Positions 54,102 to 63,696 of a DNA stretch of 64,000 nucleotides are shown here, in pieces. Origin of the DNA: Mesorhizobium sp. B2-7-2. GTDB taxonomy: Bacteria > Pseudomonadota > Alphaproteobacteria > Rhizobiales > Rhizobiaceae. A model generated the notes under the pieces. That model had not been told where the DNA came from, searched no databases, and saw only the letters and a program-made list of their open reading frames with translations. Numbering within the stretch: position 1 is the first letter of the stretch; every line of letters starts with the position of its first letter. The DNA lies in contig NZ_VFTZ01000002.1 in the NCBI RefSeq assembly GCF_006440775.1, positions 310,001 through 374,000 on the forward strand, read 5' to 3'. Both the position numbers and the translations under genes were made by a program.

Positions 54102-54590
54102 CTATTCCTTTTCCTGGGTGTGCGCCTCGAGGAACCACAGCAATTTGTCGAGCGAGCGCGAATAGGCGGTAAAGATGTCCGCCGTATCGCGATCACCGGC
54201 GTCGTCGGCCTCGTCGATTGCTTCGCGGGTCAGCTTGGCGGCCGTGGCATAGCGGTCGATCAGCGCCGCCAGATGATCCTTGGTTTTGTGGATGTCGGTC
54301 GGATAAGGCCTCAGCTTGGTCGCTTTCGACACCTCCTGCGAGGTGCCATGCGCGGTGCCGCCGAGCTGCACGGCGCGCTCGGCGATAATGTCGACATGGC
54401 CGTCGATCTCCTCGCGGAATTCGTCCAGCATCTCGTGGATGGCGATGAATTGCGGGCCCTTGACGTTCCAATGAGCCCGCTTGGTGATCAGCGCCAGGTC
54501 GATGGCGTCGGCAAGCCTGGCGTTGAGCAGATCGATCGATTCCTTCTTGGCATCGGATTTGAGGTCGTTCTTGGTGACGATGGCGTCCAT
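54102..54590 (-). CDS. dps: Dps family DNA-binding ferritin-like protein
   Basis: A 162-residue protein that forms a hollow dodecamer oxidising and storing iron. The ferroxidase ligands are in AHWNVKG (His40) and IAIHEMLDEFREE (His52, Asp56). The N-terminus is Lys-rich (KKESIDLL), which could bind DNA. The ATG at 54590 is chosen because GGAGCCGACC precedes it. It is convergent with xdhC. Confidence 0.9.
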   Translation of the reverse strand: MDAIVTKNDLKSDAKKESIDLLNARLADAIDLALITKRAHWNVKGPQFIAIHEMLDEFREEIDGHVDIIAERAVQLGGTAHGTSQEVSKATKLRPYPTDIHKTKDHLAALIDRYATAAKLTREAIDEADDAGDRDTADIFTAYSRSLDKLLWFLEAHTQEKE

Positions 54591-54815
54591 GGTCGGCTCC
54601 TGTCCCGCTGCGTCGCTTGGTGAAAGCTGAAGGCGGCCCGAGCGACCGCCAATCGTCAGAACGGCGATGACCAGAATTTCGTTCCGCGTTGGATCGAGGG
54701 ACACCATCCCCGATTGCAGGTGTGAGTGGCGCTCACCGCTGCTTGCTGCTTTCCTCATTTCCCAAAGCGGCGCGAAACGTGTTTGTTGCGCCTCACGGAC
54801 AACGGGGTCAGGAAC

Positions 54816-55646
54816 ATGGACATATTGAAGATCGCCGCATTTTCGGACGGGAACACCGGCGGCAATCCCGCCGGCGTGGTGATTGGCGAGATGCTGCCCG
54901 ACGTCGCCGACATGCAGCGTGTCGCGGCAGAAGTTGCCTTCTCGGAAACCGCCTTCGCGGCGCCCGAAGGCGGCGGCTGGCGCGTGCGCTATTTTTCGCC
55001 GGAGTCGGAAGTGCCGTTCTGCGGCCATGCCACCATCGCGCTCGGCGCGGCGCTGGTCGGAAAGTTCGGCGACGGCATCTTCAGGCTGACCCTCAATCAG
55101 GCAGACATCACCGTCGAAGGCTTTCGCGATGGCGCCAACTTTGCCGCCGCCCTGCAGTCGCCGCCGACGCGCAGCAGGCCTGCGTCGGCCGAACTGGTTG
55201 GCGAAGCGCTCGCTCTGTTTGGTTATAAGCGGGGCGATCTCGACCCTGCCATTCCGCCAGCGCTCATCCATGGCGGCGCCGATCATCTCGTGCTGGCGCT
55301 GAAGTCGCGCCAGGCGCTGGCCGCCATGTCCTATGATCTCAAGAAAGGCCAGTCTTTCATGCGGCGCGAAGGCTTGGTCACCATCCTGCTCGCCTATGCC
55401 GAAACGCCGCGGCTCTTTCACATGCGCAATCCCTTTGCGTCCGGCGGCGTCTACGAGGACCCGGCGACGGGTGCCGCGACCGCTGCCTTTGCCGGCTATC
55501 TGCGCGATCTCGGCTGGCCGCATGGCGGCGCGATCGACATCGTCCAGGGCGAGGATATGGGCATGCGTTCGCGCCTTCACGCCGACATTCCGCCCGCGCC
55601 GGGCAGCTCGATCGGGGTGTCCGGAACGGCCAGGCTAATGGACTGA
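54816..55646 (+). CDS. PhzF family isomerase/epimerase
   Basis: A 276-residue protein with the PhzF fold (two matched halves like diaminopimelate epimerase). It starts with DILKIAAFSDGNTGGNPAG and ends with VYEDPATGAATAAFAGYLRD and GSSIGVSGTARL. Only the phenazine member has a known role; this one's substrate is unknown. The ATG at 54816 fits the family start; longer readings add non-conserved residues. Confidence 0.88.
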   Translation: MDILKIAAFSDGNTGGNPAGVVIGEMLPDVADMQRVAAEVAFSETAFAAPEGGGWRVRYFSPESEVPFCGHATIALGAALVGKFGDGIFRLTLNQADITVEGFRDGANFAAALQSPPTRSRPASAELVGEALALFGYKRGDLDPAIPPALIHGGADHLVLALKSRQALAAMSYDLKKGQSFMRREGLVTILLAYAETPRLFHMRNPFASGGVYEDPATGAATAAFAGYLRDLGWPHGGAIDIVQGEDMGMRSRLHADIPPAPGSSIGVSGTARLMD

Positions 55647-55738
55647 TCTGAAGCAATTTCGGGAAAAGCGTGCTTCGGTTAGGCCGGGCGTCTCGCCGTA
55701 GCCTTCCGTCCGGAATCGCGACGCAGCTCTACCGGTCG

Positions 55739-56659
55739 TTACTTCCCAGCCAGGAGGTCCTTGATCAGCCGCTGGCAGCGCTCGGCCATGAAGTCGAGCA
55801 GCAGCCGCACCTTCGGATCCTGCAGCTTCTTGTGCGGATAGACGGCGGCGAATTGCACCGGCGTCGGCGGCGCCTGGGGCAGGATCACCTTCAAACGCCG
55901 GTCGCGGATGAACGGCTCGACCTCGAAACGCGGCTTGTTGATGATGCCGCGCCCCGACAGCGCCCAGCCGGTCAGAACGTCGCCGTCGTCGGTGTCATAG
56001 GGACCGTGCACCTCGAATTTCTGCGGTCCGTTCGGCATCTGCAGCGTCCAGACATATTCGCGCGCGCCGGCATAGCGCAGCATCAGGCAGTCGTGCTTCT
56101 TGCCGATCAGCTCCTGCGCCTCGGCCGGCTCGCCGCGCGCTTCCAGATATTTCGGCGCCGCCACCAGCACGCGCTCGCATTCCATGATGCCGCGCATCCT
56201 GAGGCTCGAATCCTCGATGATGCCGAGCCGGAAGGCGACGTCGATGCCTTCCTTCATGATATCGACATTGTGGTCGGAAAGCCGAAGCCGCACCTCGATA
56301 TCGGGATATTTGTCGTGGAAGTCCGGAATGCCTGACGCGATCAGCCTCCGGCCGAGGCCGAGCGGCGCCGTAACCCTGATGGTCCCGCGTGGCTGGCCGG
56401 AGAGCGCGGCGACCGCCGCTTCCGCCTCGGTGATCGCGTCCAGCACCTGCTTGGCGCCGGTGTAGAACACGGTGCCATGCTCGGTCGGCATCAACTGCCT
56501 TGTCGTACGGTTGAACAGCCGCACCCCAAGATGCTTCTCCAACTCCTTGATCCGGTTCGAGGCGACCGCCGGCGAAATGCGCATGTCGCGCCCCGCCGCC
56601 GACAGATTGCCGAGCTCGACGACGCGAACGAAGACAGCGATGTTGTCTAGATAGGCCAT
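55739..56659 (-). CDS. LysR-family transcriptional regulator
   Basis: A 306-residue DNA-binding regulator. The N-terminal helix-turn-helix is GNLSAAGRDMRISPAVASNRIKELE, split here by the usual spacing, followed by LFNRTTRQLMPTEHG. A periplasmic-binding-like effector domain follows. It is divergent from puuD, separated by 132 bp that include a run of nine T residues, so it probably controls the puuD-guaD unit. Confidence 0.9.
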   Translation of the reverse strand: MAYLDNIAVFVRVVELGNLSAAGRDMRISPAVASNRIKELEKHLGVRLFNRTTRQLMPTEHGTVFYTGAKQVLDAITEAEAAVAALSGQPRGTIRVTAPLGLGRRLIASGIPDFHDKYPDIEVRLRLSDHNVDIMKEGIDVAFRLGIIEDSSLRMRGIMECERVLVAAPKYLEARGEPAEAQELIGKKHDCLMLRYAGAREYVWTLQMPNGPQKFEVHGPYDTDDGDVLTGWALSGRGIINKPRFEVEPFIRDRRLKVILPQAPPTPVQFAAVYPHKKLQDPKVRLLLDFMAERCQRLIKDLLAGK

Positions 56660-56791
56660 GTGTGGCTCTCAAAAGGCTGAGCGGGGCAACCCTAGTATTT
56701 TCCATTTTTTTTTGAAAGTCATCGCGCACCTCGCCTCTTTTCGTTTGCGCGCCAGACCGTAAAGTCGCTCTCATCGGCAGGGACGAGTGCA

Positions 56792-58018
56792 ATGATGGAT
56801 TTCGCGATTTTCTGGGACTGGCTGAGCTTCGCGGTCCGCTGGCTGCATGTCATCACCGGCATCGCCTGGATCGGCTCGTCCTTTTATTTCGTCGCCCTCG
56901 ACCTTGGCCTGCGCCAGCGGCCCGGCCTGCCCGCCGGCGCCTTCGGTGAGGAGTGGCAGGTGCATGGCGGCGGCTTCTACCACATCCAGAAATATCTGGT
57001 TGCGCCGGCCGAAATGCCGGAGCACCTCACCTGGTTCAAATGGGAATCCTACGCCACCTGGCTGTCGGGCTTCGCCATGCTCTGCGTGGTCTATTATGCC
57101 GGCGCCGATCTCTTCCTGATCGATCCCAACGTGCTCAACATCTCGGTGCCGGTCGGCATCCTCTTGTCGCTGGCCACCATCGGCGTCGGCTGGATCGTCT
57201 ACGACCTGCTCTGCCGCTCGCCGCTGGGCAAAAGCGACACCGGGCTGATGCTGGTGCTTTATTGCGTGCTGGTGTCCATCGCCTGGGGGCTGACGCATCT
57301 TTTCACCGGCCGCGCCGCCTTCCTGCATCTTGGCGCCATCACCGCCACCATCATGTCGGCCAATGTCTTCATGGTCATCATCCCCAACCAGAAGATCGTC
57401 GTCGCCGACCTGATCGCCGGCCGCAAGCCGGACCCGAAATACGGCAAGATCGCCAAGCAGCGCTCGCTGCACAACAACTACTTGACCTTGCCGGTCCTGT
57501 TCCTGATGCTGTCGAACCACTACCCGCTGGCTTTCGGCACTGAGTTCAACTGGGTCATCGCTTCGCTGGTCTTCATCATCGGCGTTCTGATCCGGCACTA
57601 TTTCAACACCGTGCATGCAAGGAAGGGCAACCCTACCTGGACATGGTTGGGCGCGGCCGTTCTGTTCATGATCATCATCTGGCTGTCGACCGTGCCAAAG
57701 GTGCTGACCGGCGAGCCCAAGATCTCCGCCGCATCCGCCGCCGCGCAGGTCTACATCGCCTCGGCGCATTTCCCGGCCGTGCGCGATACCGTGCTTGGCC
57801 GCTGCTCGATGTGCCATACGGAGGAGCCGGTCTATGAAGGCATCTACCATGCGCCGAAGGGGGTGCTGCTCGACACCGACGAGCGCATCGCCGAGCATGC
57901 TCGCGAGATCTACATCCAGGCCGGCCGGGCGCATGCCATGCCGCCCGCCAATGTCAGCCAGATAACCGACCAGGAACGGGCCCTTCTGGTCGCCTGGTTC
58001 GAAGGGGCCGGAAAATAA
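56792..58018 (+). CDS. puuD: Urate hydroxylase, membrane type with cytochrome c domain
   Basis: A 408-residue protein that oxidises urate to 5-hydroxyisourate. The N-terminal part has about eight membrane helices (FAVRWLHVITGIAWIGSSFYF, MSANVFMVIIPNQK). The C-terminal periplasmic cytochrome c has the heme motif CSMCH (338-342) and a possible axial Met383 in HAMPPAN. GGACGAG precedes the first of two ATGs. It links XdhAB product to UraH. Confidence 0.92.
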   Translation: MMDFAIFWDWLSFAVRWLHVITGIAWIGSSFYFVALDLGLRQRPGLPAGAFGEEWQVHGGGFYHIQKYLVAPAEMPEHLTWFKWESYATWLSGFAMLCVVYYAGADLFLIDPNVLNISVPVGILLSLATIGVGWIVYDLLCRSPLGKSDTGLMLVLYCVLVSIAWGLTHLFTGRAAFLHLGAITATIMSANVFMVIIPNQKIVVADLIAGRKPDPKYGKIAKQRSLHNNYLTLPVLFLMLSNHYPLAFGTEFNWVIASLVFIIGVLIRHYFNTVHARKGNPTWTWLGAAVLFMIIIWLSTVPKVLTGEPKISAASAAAQVYIASAHFPAVRDTVLGRCSMCHTEEPVYEGIYHAPKGVLLDTDERIAEHAREIYIQAGRAHAMPPANVSQITDQERALLVAWFEGAGK

Positions 58019-58020
58019 GC

Positions 58021-59334
58021 ATGACATCGAAATTCCTGCGCGGCCGCACGCTCTCCTTCCTGCGCTGGCCCGAATCGGTCGACGATTATTCCGCCTGGCG
58101 CTACGAGGAGGATGGCGGTCTGCTGATCGAGAACGGCAGGATCGTCGCCGCCGGTTCCTATGCCGAAGTCGCGAAGAAGGCCGGCGCCGGTGTCGAGACG
58201 GTTGACCATCGTCCGCATCTCATCTTGCCCGGCTTCATCGACGCGCATGTGCATTTTCCGCAGATGCAGATCATCGCGTCTTACGGTGCGGAACTGCTGG
58301 ACTGGCTGAACAAATACACTTTTCCGGAAGAGGCGAAGTTCCAGAACGCGCAGCATGGCCGCCGCATCGCGCGGCTGTTTCTCGACGAGATGCTGCGCCA
58401 TGGCACGACGACGGTCGCGGCCTATTGCTCCGTGCACAGATCGTCGGCGGAAGCCTTCTTTGCCGAGTCGCATGAACGCAACATGCTCAACATCGCCGGC
58501 AAGGTGATGATGGACCGCAATGCGCCCGACGGCGTGCTCGACACGCCGCAAACCGGCTATGACGATACCAAGGCGCTGATCTCCGAATGGCACGGCAAGG
58601 GCCGCCAACTCTATGCCATCACGCCGCGCTTCGCCATCACCTCCTCGCCCGAGCAGATGGAGATGGCCGGTGCACTCTGCCGCGAATATCCCGATCTCCA
58701 CATGCAGACGCATCTGTCGGAAAACCACGCCGAGATCGCCTTCACCCAGGAGCTCTACCCTTGGTCGCGCGACTATACCGACGTTTACGAACATTATGGC
58801 TTGCTCGGCAAAAAGGGCCTGTTCGGCCATTGCATCCACCTCTCGGAACGCGAGGCGGACGCGCTGTCGCAATCGGGTTCGGTGGCGGTGTTCTGCCCGA
58901 CCTCCAATCTCTTCCTGGGCTCCGGCCTGTTCGACTATCAGCGCTATCGCCGGCGCGAGAAGCCGCTCAGGATAGCGGCGGCCACCGATGTCGGCGGCGG
59001 CACCAACTATTCGATGCTGCGCACCATGGATGAAGGCTACAAGGTGATCGCGCTGAACGGCGAGAAGCTCAATCCGTTCCAGTCCTTCTGGCAATTGACG
59101 CGCGGCAATGCCGAAGCGCTGTCGGTGGCCGACAGGGTCGGCACGCTGGACGAAGGCACCGATGCCGACATCGTCGTGCTCGATGCTCATGCCACACCGG
59201 GCATGCGGCTCAGGATGGAGACCGTGGAGACGCTGGCGGAAGAGCTCTTTCTGCTGCAGACGCTGGGCGACGATCGCGCCGTGCGCGAGGTCTATGTGGC
59301 GGGCCGGCCGGCGAAGAGTGGCATTGTGGCATAA
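58021..59334 (+). CDS. guaD: Guanine deaminase
   Basis: A 437-residue amidohydrolase that converts guanine to xanthine, feeding XdhAB. Zinc ligands His76 and His78 are in PGFIDAHVHFPQM; other conserved pieces are MQTHLSENHAEI, HCIHLSERE and DVGGGTNYSMLRT. It starts 2 bp after puuD and forms one operon with it. Confidence 0.94.
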   Translation: MTSKFLRGRTLSFLRWPESVDDYSAWRYEEDGGLLIENGRIVAAGSYAEVAKKAGAGVETVDHRPHLILPGFIDAHVHFPQMQIIASYGAELLDWLNKYTFPEEAKFQNAQHGRRIARLFLDEMLRHGTTTVAAYCSVHRSSAEAFFAESHERNMLNIAGKVMMDRNAPDGVLDTPQTGYDDTKALISEWHGKGRQLYAITPRFAITSSPEQMEMAGALCREYPDLHMQTHLSENHAEIAFTQELYPWSRDYTDVYEHYGLLGKKGLFGHCIHLSEREADALSQSGSVAVFCPTSNLFLGSGLFDYQRYRRREKPLRIAAATDVGGGTNYSMLRTMDEGYKVIALNGEKLNPFQSFWQLTRGNAEALSVADRVGTLDEGTDADIVVLDAHATPGMRLRMETVETLAEELFLLQTLGDDRAVREVYVAGRPAKSGIVA

Positions 59335-59413
59335 CGCCATTCCATGCCCTCCGCGCTTGACCCGGCGTCAGCCATCGGCCAAAGCGAGCGTCGACATTTG
59401 ACAGGGGAACGCC

Positions 59414-59917
59414 ATGGCCATCGCCGACGACATCGCTCTGATCAAGAAACAGGAAGCCACGCTGGTCTTTCCGGCCTTCGATGAGGCTGTCGCCTTCAAG
59501 ATCGGTTCAGCCATCAGGGACCGGGCGCTGAAGGAAGATCTTCCGATCATCGTCGACATCAGGACTTTCGATCGGCCGCTCTTCTATGCCGCCATGCCGG
59601 GTTCGAACGCGTCAAATCCCGATTGGGCGCGACGCAAGATCAATGTCGTAAGGCGCTATCTCAGAAGCACCTATCGCCTGGTGCTGGAGCAGCAGCGCCC
59701 GGACCGCACTTTCAAGGTCGGCGAAGCGCTCGACATTGCCGATTATGTGCTCGCCGGCGGCGGCTTTCCGCTCACGGTGAAAGGCGCCGGCGTCATCGGT
59801 GTCATCGCCGTCTCGGGCCTGCCCGAGCGCGAGGATCATGGCGTCGTGGTCGACGCGCTTTGCGCGCATCTTGGCATCGATGCGAGCGGGCTCGCGCTGC
59901 CGCCGGAAGAAAAATGA
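59414..59917 (+). CDS. UPF0303 / heme-degrading-domain-like protein
   Basis: A 167-residue protein of the UPF0303 group (GlcG/HbpS-like fold). It has [21 protein letters not shown] and [21 protein letters not shown]. The function is not known; related folds bind heme or cobalamin. The stop overlaps the ATG of the glycerate kinase gene by four bases (ATGA), indicating coupled translation. Confidence 0.8.
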   Translation: MAIADDIALIKKQEATLVFPAFDEAVAFKIGSAIRDRALKEDLPIIVDIRTFDRPLFYAAMPGSNASNPDWARRKINVVRRYLRSTYRLVLEQQRPDRTFKVGEALDIADYVLAGGGFPLTVKGAGVIGVIAVSGLPEREDHGVVVDALCAHLGIDASGLALPPEEK

Positions 59918-61173
59918 CCGACCCGAAAAGCTTCCTCACCTCGATCTTCAACGCCGCCGTCGCCGCCGCCGATCCGGAAAAGACGATCTGCAATCATTTG
60001 CCGGCAAAGCCGAAGGGCCGCACCATCGTCATCGGCGCTGGCAAGGGGTCGGCGCAGATGGCCGCCGCCTTCGAGAAGGTCTGGGACGGACCGATCGACG
60101 GCCTTGTCGTCACCCGCTACGGCTATGGCGCCAGATGCGAGCGTATCGAGATCATTGAGGCGGCGCATCCGGTGCCGGATGCCGCTGGCCTCGAGGCGTC
60201 GCGCCGCTTGCTGGAGAAGGTGCGGGGCCTGACCGCTGACGATCTTGTGGTGGCGCTGATTTCCGGCGGCGGCTCTGCCTTGCTGCCGTCGCCGGCTCCC
60301 GGGCTGACGCTTGCCGATGAGATCGCCGTCAATGAGGCGCTGCTTGCCTCCGGCGCGCCGATCGCGGCGATGAACACCATCCGCAAGCATGTCTCGACCA
60401 TCAAGGGCGGGCGCCTGGCCGCCGCTGCCCATCCTGCGAGGGTGGTGTCGCTGGTCGTCTCTGATATCCCCGGCGACAATCCGGCACTGGTTGCCTCGGG
60501 ACCGACCGTTCCCGACACTGGCAGCCGCGCAGATGCTCTGGCCTCGATCGCCGCTTATGGCATGAATCTGCCGACCTCGGTCATGGCGCATATCCAGTCG
60601 CCGGCCGCGGACGCGCCGCGCCCCGACGATCGGCGCTTCGCCGGCAATGAAGTGCACCTGACCGCCTCGGCCGGCGTCTCTCTGGAAGCCGCCGCCGCCG
60701 AAGCGAAGCGGCAAGGCATCGAGGCCGTCATCCTGTCGGATGCAATCGAGGGCGAGGCGCGCGAGGTCGGCGTCGTCCACGCCGCGATCGCGCGCGAAGT
60801 GGCGACGCGCAACCGCCCCTTCGCCAAGCCGGTGCTGATCCTCTCCGGCGGCGAAACCACGGTGACGTTGCGGGCAAAAGGCAAGGGCGGCCGCAATTCC
60901 GAATTCCTGCTCGCTTTCGCCATCGGCATCGACGGCGTGAACGGCATTGATGCCTTGGCCGCCGACACCGACGGGATCGACGGCTCGGAGAACAATGCCG
61001 GCGCCTTCGCCGACGGCTCGACCGTGGCGCGCATGCGCGCGGCAGGCGTCGACGCCAAGACGATGCTCGTCGGCAACAATGCCTGGACGGCCTTCAACGC
61101 GGTCGGGGATCTGTTCGTGCCTGGTCCGACGGGGACGAATGTGAATGATCTGAGGGCGATCCTGATCCGGTAG
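59914..61173 (+). CDS. Glycerate kinase type 2 (MOFRL domain)
   Basis: A 419-residue enzyme phosphorylating D-glycerate to 2-phosphoglycerate (type 2 enzymes). N-terminal domain: [16 protein letters not shown] and [15 protein letters not shown]-terminal MOFRL part: [25 protein letters not shown] and [13 protein letters not shown]. It can use glycerate formed from glyoxylate, the end product of the ureide genes nearby, so it may finish this catabolic locus. The start ATG at 59914 overlaps the UPF0303 stop. Confidence 0.9.
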   Translation: MTDPKSFLTSIFNAAVAAADPEKTICNHLPAKPKGRTIVIGAGKGSAQMAAAFEKVWDGPIDGLVVTRYGYGARCERIEIIEAAHPVPDAAGLEASRRLLEKVRGLTADDLVVALISGGGSALLPSPAPGLTLADEIAVNEALLASGAPIAAMNTIRKHVSTIKGGRLAAAAHPARVVSLVVSDIPGDNPALVASGPTVPDTGSRADALASIAAYGMNLPTSVMAHIQSPAADAPRPDDRRFAGNEVHLTASAGVSLEAAAAEAKRQGIEAVILSDAIEGEAREVGVVHAAIAREVATRNRPFAKPVLILSGGETTVTLRAKGKGGRNSEFLLAFAIGIDGVNGIDALAADTDGIDGSENNAGAFADGSTVARMRAAGVDAKTMLVGNNAWTAFNAVGDLFVPGPTGTNVNDLRAILIR

Positions 61174-61191
61174 CCGCTAGCCTCCAAACGT

Positions 61192-61367
61192 CGTCATTCC
61201 AGGGCGAAGCAGGAGCGAAGCTCCGTCGCAAAGATCCTGGAATCCTGTGATCTTGATCAAACGTGCAGCGGAGCAGAATTCTGCACCGCAGCAGCGCTCA
61301 TGCGTCACGGAATGGATCCTCGGGTCTGCGCGCGTCGCTTCGCTCCTTGCTCCGCCCGTGGATGACG
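61192..61367. repeat. Dispersed intergenic repeat, copy 2
   Basis: A 176-bp segment bounded by CGTCATT and GATGACG and matching copy 1 at 28560-28737 in its outer blocks; the middle differs. It lies in the gap between glycerate kinase and udgX (61174-61453), which holds no gene. The right-hand flank (GCTAATCTCCAACGCC) is the reverse complement of the left flank of copy 1. Confidence 0.75.
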
Positions 61368-61453
61368 AAGCGATAGGCGCTTCGGCTAATCTCCAACGCC
61401 GCAGACCCGTTCAAAAGTGCATGCCTACCGGTCCCTCGCGGTGCGTAGAACGA

Positions 61454-62278
61454 TCAAGCAGCCATCAGCCCCTTCACCTTCCGCATATCCTGCAAAAACC
61501 GGTCCCTCTCGGCCTCCTTGTCCTCCCGATCGCGGATCCGCAGGATGAAGGAGGGGTGGATGGTCACAAACACGCGCAAGCCATCCTCGCGCTCGATCAC
61601 ATCGCCGCGCATCTTGGTGATCGGCACGGCCTTGCCGAGCAGCGACTGCGCCGCCGTCGCGCCGAGCGCCACCACGAGGTTCGGCTTGACGAGGTCAAGC
61701 TCCTTGTCCAGCCACCAGCGGCAGGCCTGGATTTCGCCGGCATTGGGCTTCGAATGGATGCGCCGCTTGCCGCGCGGCTCGAATTTGAAGTGTTTGACCG
61801 CATTGGTCACATAGACCTTACGGCGATCGATTTCGGCGTCGTCCAGGATGCTGTCGAATATTCTACCGGCCGGGCCGACAAATGGCTTGCCGGCCAGATC
61901 CTCCTGATCGCCTGGCTGTTCGCCGACGAAGACCACGTCCGCGCTTTCCGGTCCTTCGCCGAACACGGTCTGCGTTGCGTCATGCCAAAGCGGGCAGCGG
62001 CGGCAGCCTTTCGCCTCTTCGCGCAACTCCGGAATATCTTCGGCTTCAGGCGCCACCACATCGGCCGGCTCGGGCGTGGGCCAATGCTTGGCCTTCACCT
62101 TGGCATGGTGCGGTACTGGGGTGGTTGGCATCCGGTCGATCATCTCTGACGCGGCTCTGTCTGCTCCTGCTATCAAATCTGGAATGAGCGAGGCCACGGG
62201 AAGGTTCCGCCAATATTTCTTCGGCATCTCCTTCTGCCGGCAAAACGTGATCGCCGCGCCGTCAGGCCCTGTGCTCAA
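61454..62278 (-). CDS. UdgX-type uracil-DNA glycosylase, probably truncated at the N-terminus
   Basis: A 274-residue protein. Motifs: Cys92 and Cys95 (CRRCPLW) for the 4Fe-4S cluster, GEQPGDQED near 119-127, and the UdgX-specific loop KRRIH with His175. In studied UdgX, that His links covalently to uracil-containing DNA. His163 stands where family 4 has a third Cys; Cys186 is present. The N-terminal stretch EMPKKYWRNLPVASLIPDLI looks like the end of the DUF4130 domain that precedes UdgX in many Rhizobiales, but the domain itself is absent. TTG at 62278 overlaps the upstream stop (TTGA); ATG at 62227 is an alternative start. Confidence 0.8.
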   Translation of the reverse strand: MSTGPDGAAITFCRQKEMPKKYWRNLPVASLIPDLIAGADRAASEMIDRMPTTPVPHHAKVKAKHWPTPEPADVVAPEAEDIPELREEAKGCRRCPLWHDATQTVFGEGPESADVVFVGEQPGDQEDLAGKPFVGPAGRIFDSILDDAEIDRRKVYVTNAVKHFKFEPRGKRRIHSKPNAGEIQACRWWLDKELDLVKPNLVVALGATAAQSLLGKAVPITKMRGDVIEREDGLRVFVTIHPSFILRIRDREDKEAERDRFLQDMRKVKGLMAA

Positions 62279-63696
62279 ACCTCATGCAGATAGAGATGAT
62301 AGTCCAGCTCACTGACGGTCCGCGCAACGCGCAGATATTCCGCCTGCTTGATCGCCACGAAGGTTCTGTGCAGGTCGGGGCCGAGCGCCGACCTCAGGAA
62401 ATCGGAGCCTCTGGCCGCCTCGATTGCAGCGCGCCAGTCGGCCGGCATGGTCGATTTCTCCGTTGCCTGTTCATAGCCGTTCCCGGTCGTCTCGAGACCA
62501 GGGTCCAGACCCTCGTCCAGCCCCTTGACGATGCCGGCCAGCACCGTTGCGGCGACCAGGTACGGATTCGCGTCGACGCCCGACGGCCGATGCTCGATGC
62601 GGCGGTTCCTGGCGTCGCCAGCCGGCACGCGCAGCGCCACCGAGCGATTGTTGACGCCCCAACTGGGCGCCACGGGAGCATAGGATTGTGAGACGAAGCG
62701 GCGCCATGAATTGGCGTGCGGCGCAAACACCAGCATGGATTCCGCCATGGTGTGGATGAGGCCGCCAAGTGCGTTGAGCAGGCTTAGCGACCATTTCTCG
62801 CCGGCTGCCTCGGTGAAGACGTTGCGGCCGCCATCATCCTGCAGCGAGACATGGAAATGCATGCCCGAACCCGCATAGGCCTCGATGGGCTTGGCCATGA
62901 AGCAGGCGGTGACGCCGTGCCGGCGCGCCTGCGCCCGCACCAGCCGCTTCAGCATGACGAGATCGTCGGCCGCCCGCATCACGTCCTTGCGGTAGTTGAG
63001 CGTCAGCTCGTATTGGCCGGGCGCGTATTCGGAGATCACCGTCTCGGCCGGAATGCCTTGCGCCTTGGCCGCGGCGTAGATGTCGGAAAACAGCGGCTCC
63101 ATGCCATGCAGATGGTCGACCGAATAGACTTCGGTCTTGGCCGAACGCCTGCCGTCGAGCACCGCGCGGGCGGCTTGCACCTTGCCATCCGCGTCGCGCT
63201 CATTGGACAGCAGGAAAAATTCGAGCTCGAAGGCGCCGGCCGGATGCAGGCCGCGCGCCGCCAGCAATTCCACCTGCCTTGCCAGCACCAGCCGCGGGTC
63301 GGAGGTCATCGGCTGGCCGTCGAGGTGGTGCATCGACATCAGCACCTGGCCGCGCGGCGGGTTGGTGCCGAAGAGCGGGACCAGCGTGCCGGGGATCGGC
63401 CATGCCCTGAGATCGCCGTCGCCGGTGTCCCACACCAGCCCGGTTTCGTGCACATCCTCGCCGGTGATGTCGAGGCCGAGGATCGAGATCGGCAGATGCC
63501 GGCCGTTCTCGAAAATGCCCATCAGCTCGTGCCGGCGCACGATCTTGCCGCGGCCGACGCCGTTGGCGTCGGTGAGCACGATGTCGAACGCCTCGATCTC
63601 GGGATGCGCGTCGAGAAACGCCTTCGCCTCGGCGGGAGTCGAGCCGGAAGGAAAGGTGGTAGCGGCGTTCAGATTGTCCATCGCCGCTTTTCTCAC
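62275..63696 (-). CDS. Glutamine synthetase family protein (glutamylpolyamine synthetase-like)
   Basis: A 473-residue ATP-dependent ligase of the GlnA/PuuA fold. It has FDIVLTDANGVGRGKIVRR near the N-terminus, EYAPGQYELTLNYRKDVMRAAD, GMHFHVSLQ, the NRSVALRVP region and HRPSGVDANPYLVAA. These are more like gamma-glutamylpolyamine/amine ligases than housekeeping GlnA. GTG at 63696 overlaps the aminotransferase stop (GTGA); ATG at 63681 is an alternative. The amine substrate is unknown. Confidence 0.85.
   Translation of the reverse strand: MRKAAMDNLNAATTFPSGSTPAEAKAFLDAHPEIEAFDIVLTDANGVGRGKIVRRHELMGIFENGRHLPISILGLDITGEDVHETGLVWDTGDGDLRAWPIPGTLVPLFGTNPPRGQVLMSMHHLDGQPMTSDPRLVLARQVELLAARGLHPAGAFELEFFLLSNERDADGKVQAARAVLDGRRSAKTEVYSVDHLHGMEPLFSDIYAAAKAQGIPAETVISEYAPGQYELTLNYRKDVMRAADDLVMLKRLVRAQARRHGVTACFMAKPIEAYAGSGMHFHVSLQDDGGRNVFTEAAGEKWSLSLLNALGGLIHTMAESMLVFAPHANSWRRFVSQSYAPVAPSWGVNNRSVALRVPAGDARNRRIEHRPSGVDANPYLVAATVLAGIVKGLDEGLDPGLETTGNGYEQATEKSTMPADWRAAIEAARGSDFLRSALGPDLHRTFVAIKQAEYLRVARTVSELDYHLYLHEV

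Noticed and set aside
54591..55580. Upstream extension of the Dps reading frame to nearly 500 codons
   Set aside because: The part before the ATG at 54590 is antisense to phzF and shows no homology. The ribosome binding site and family alignment both place the start at 54590.
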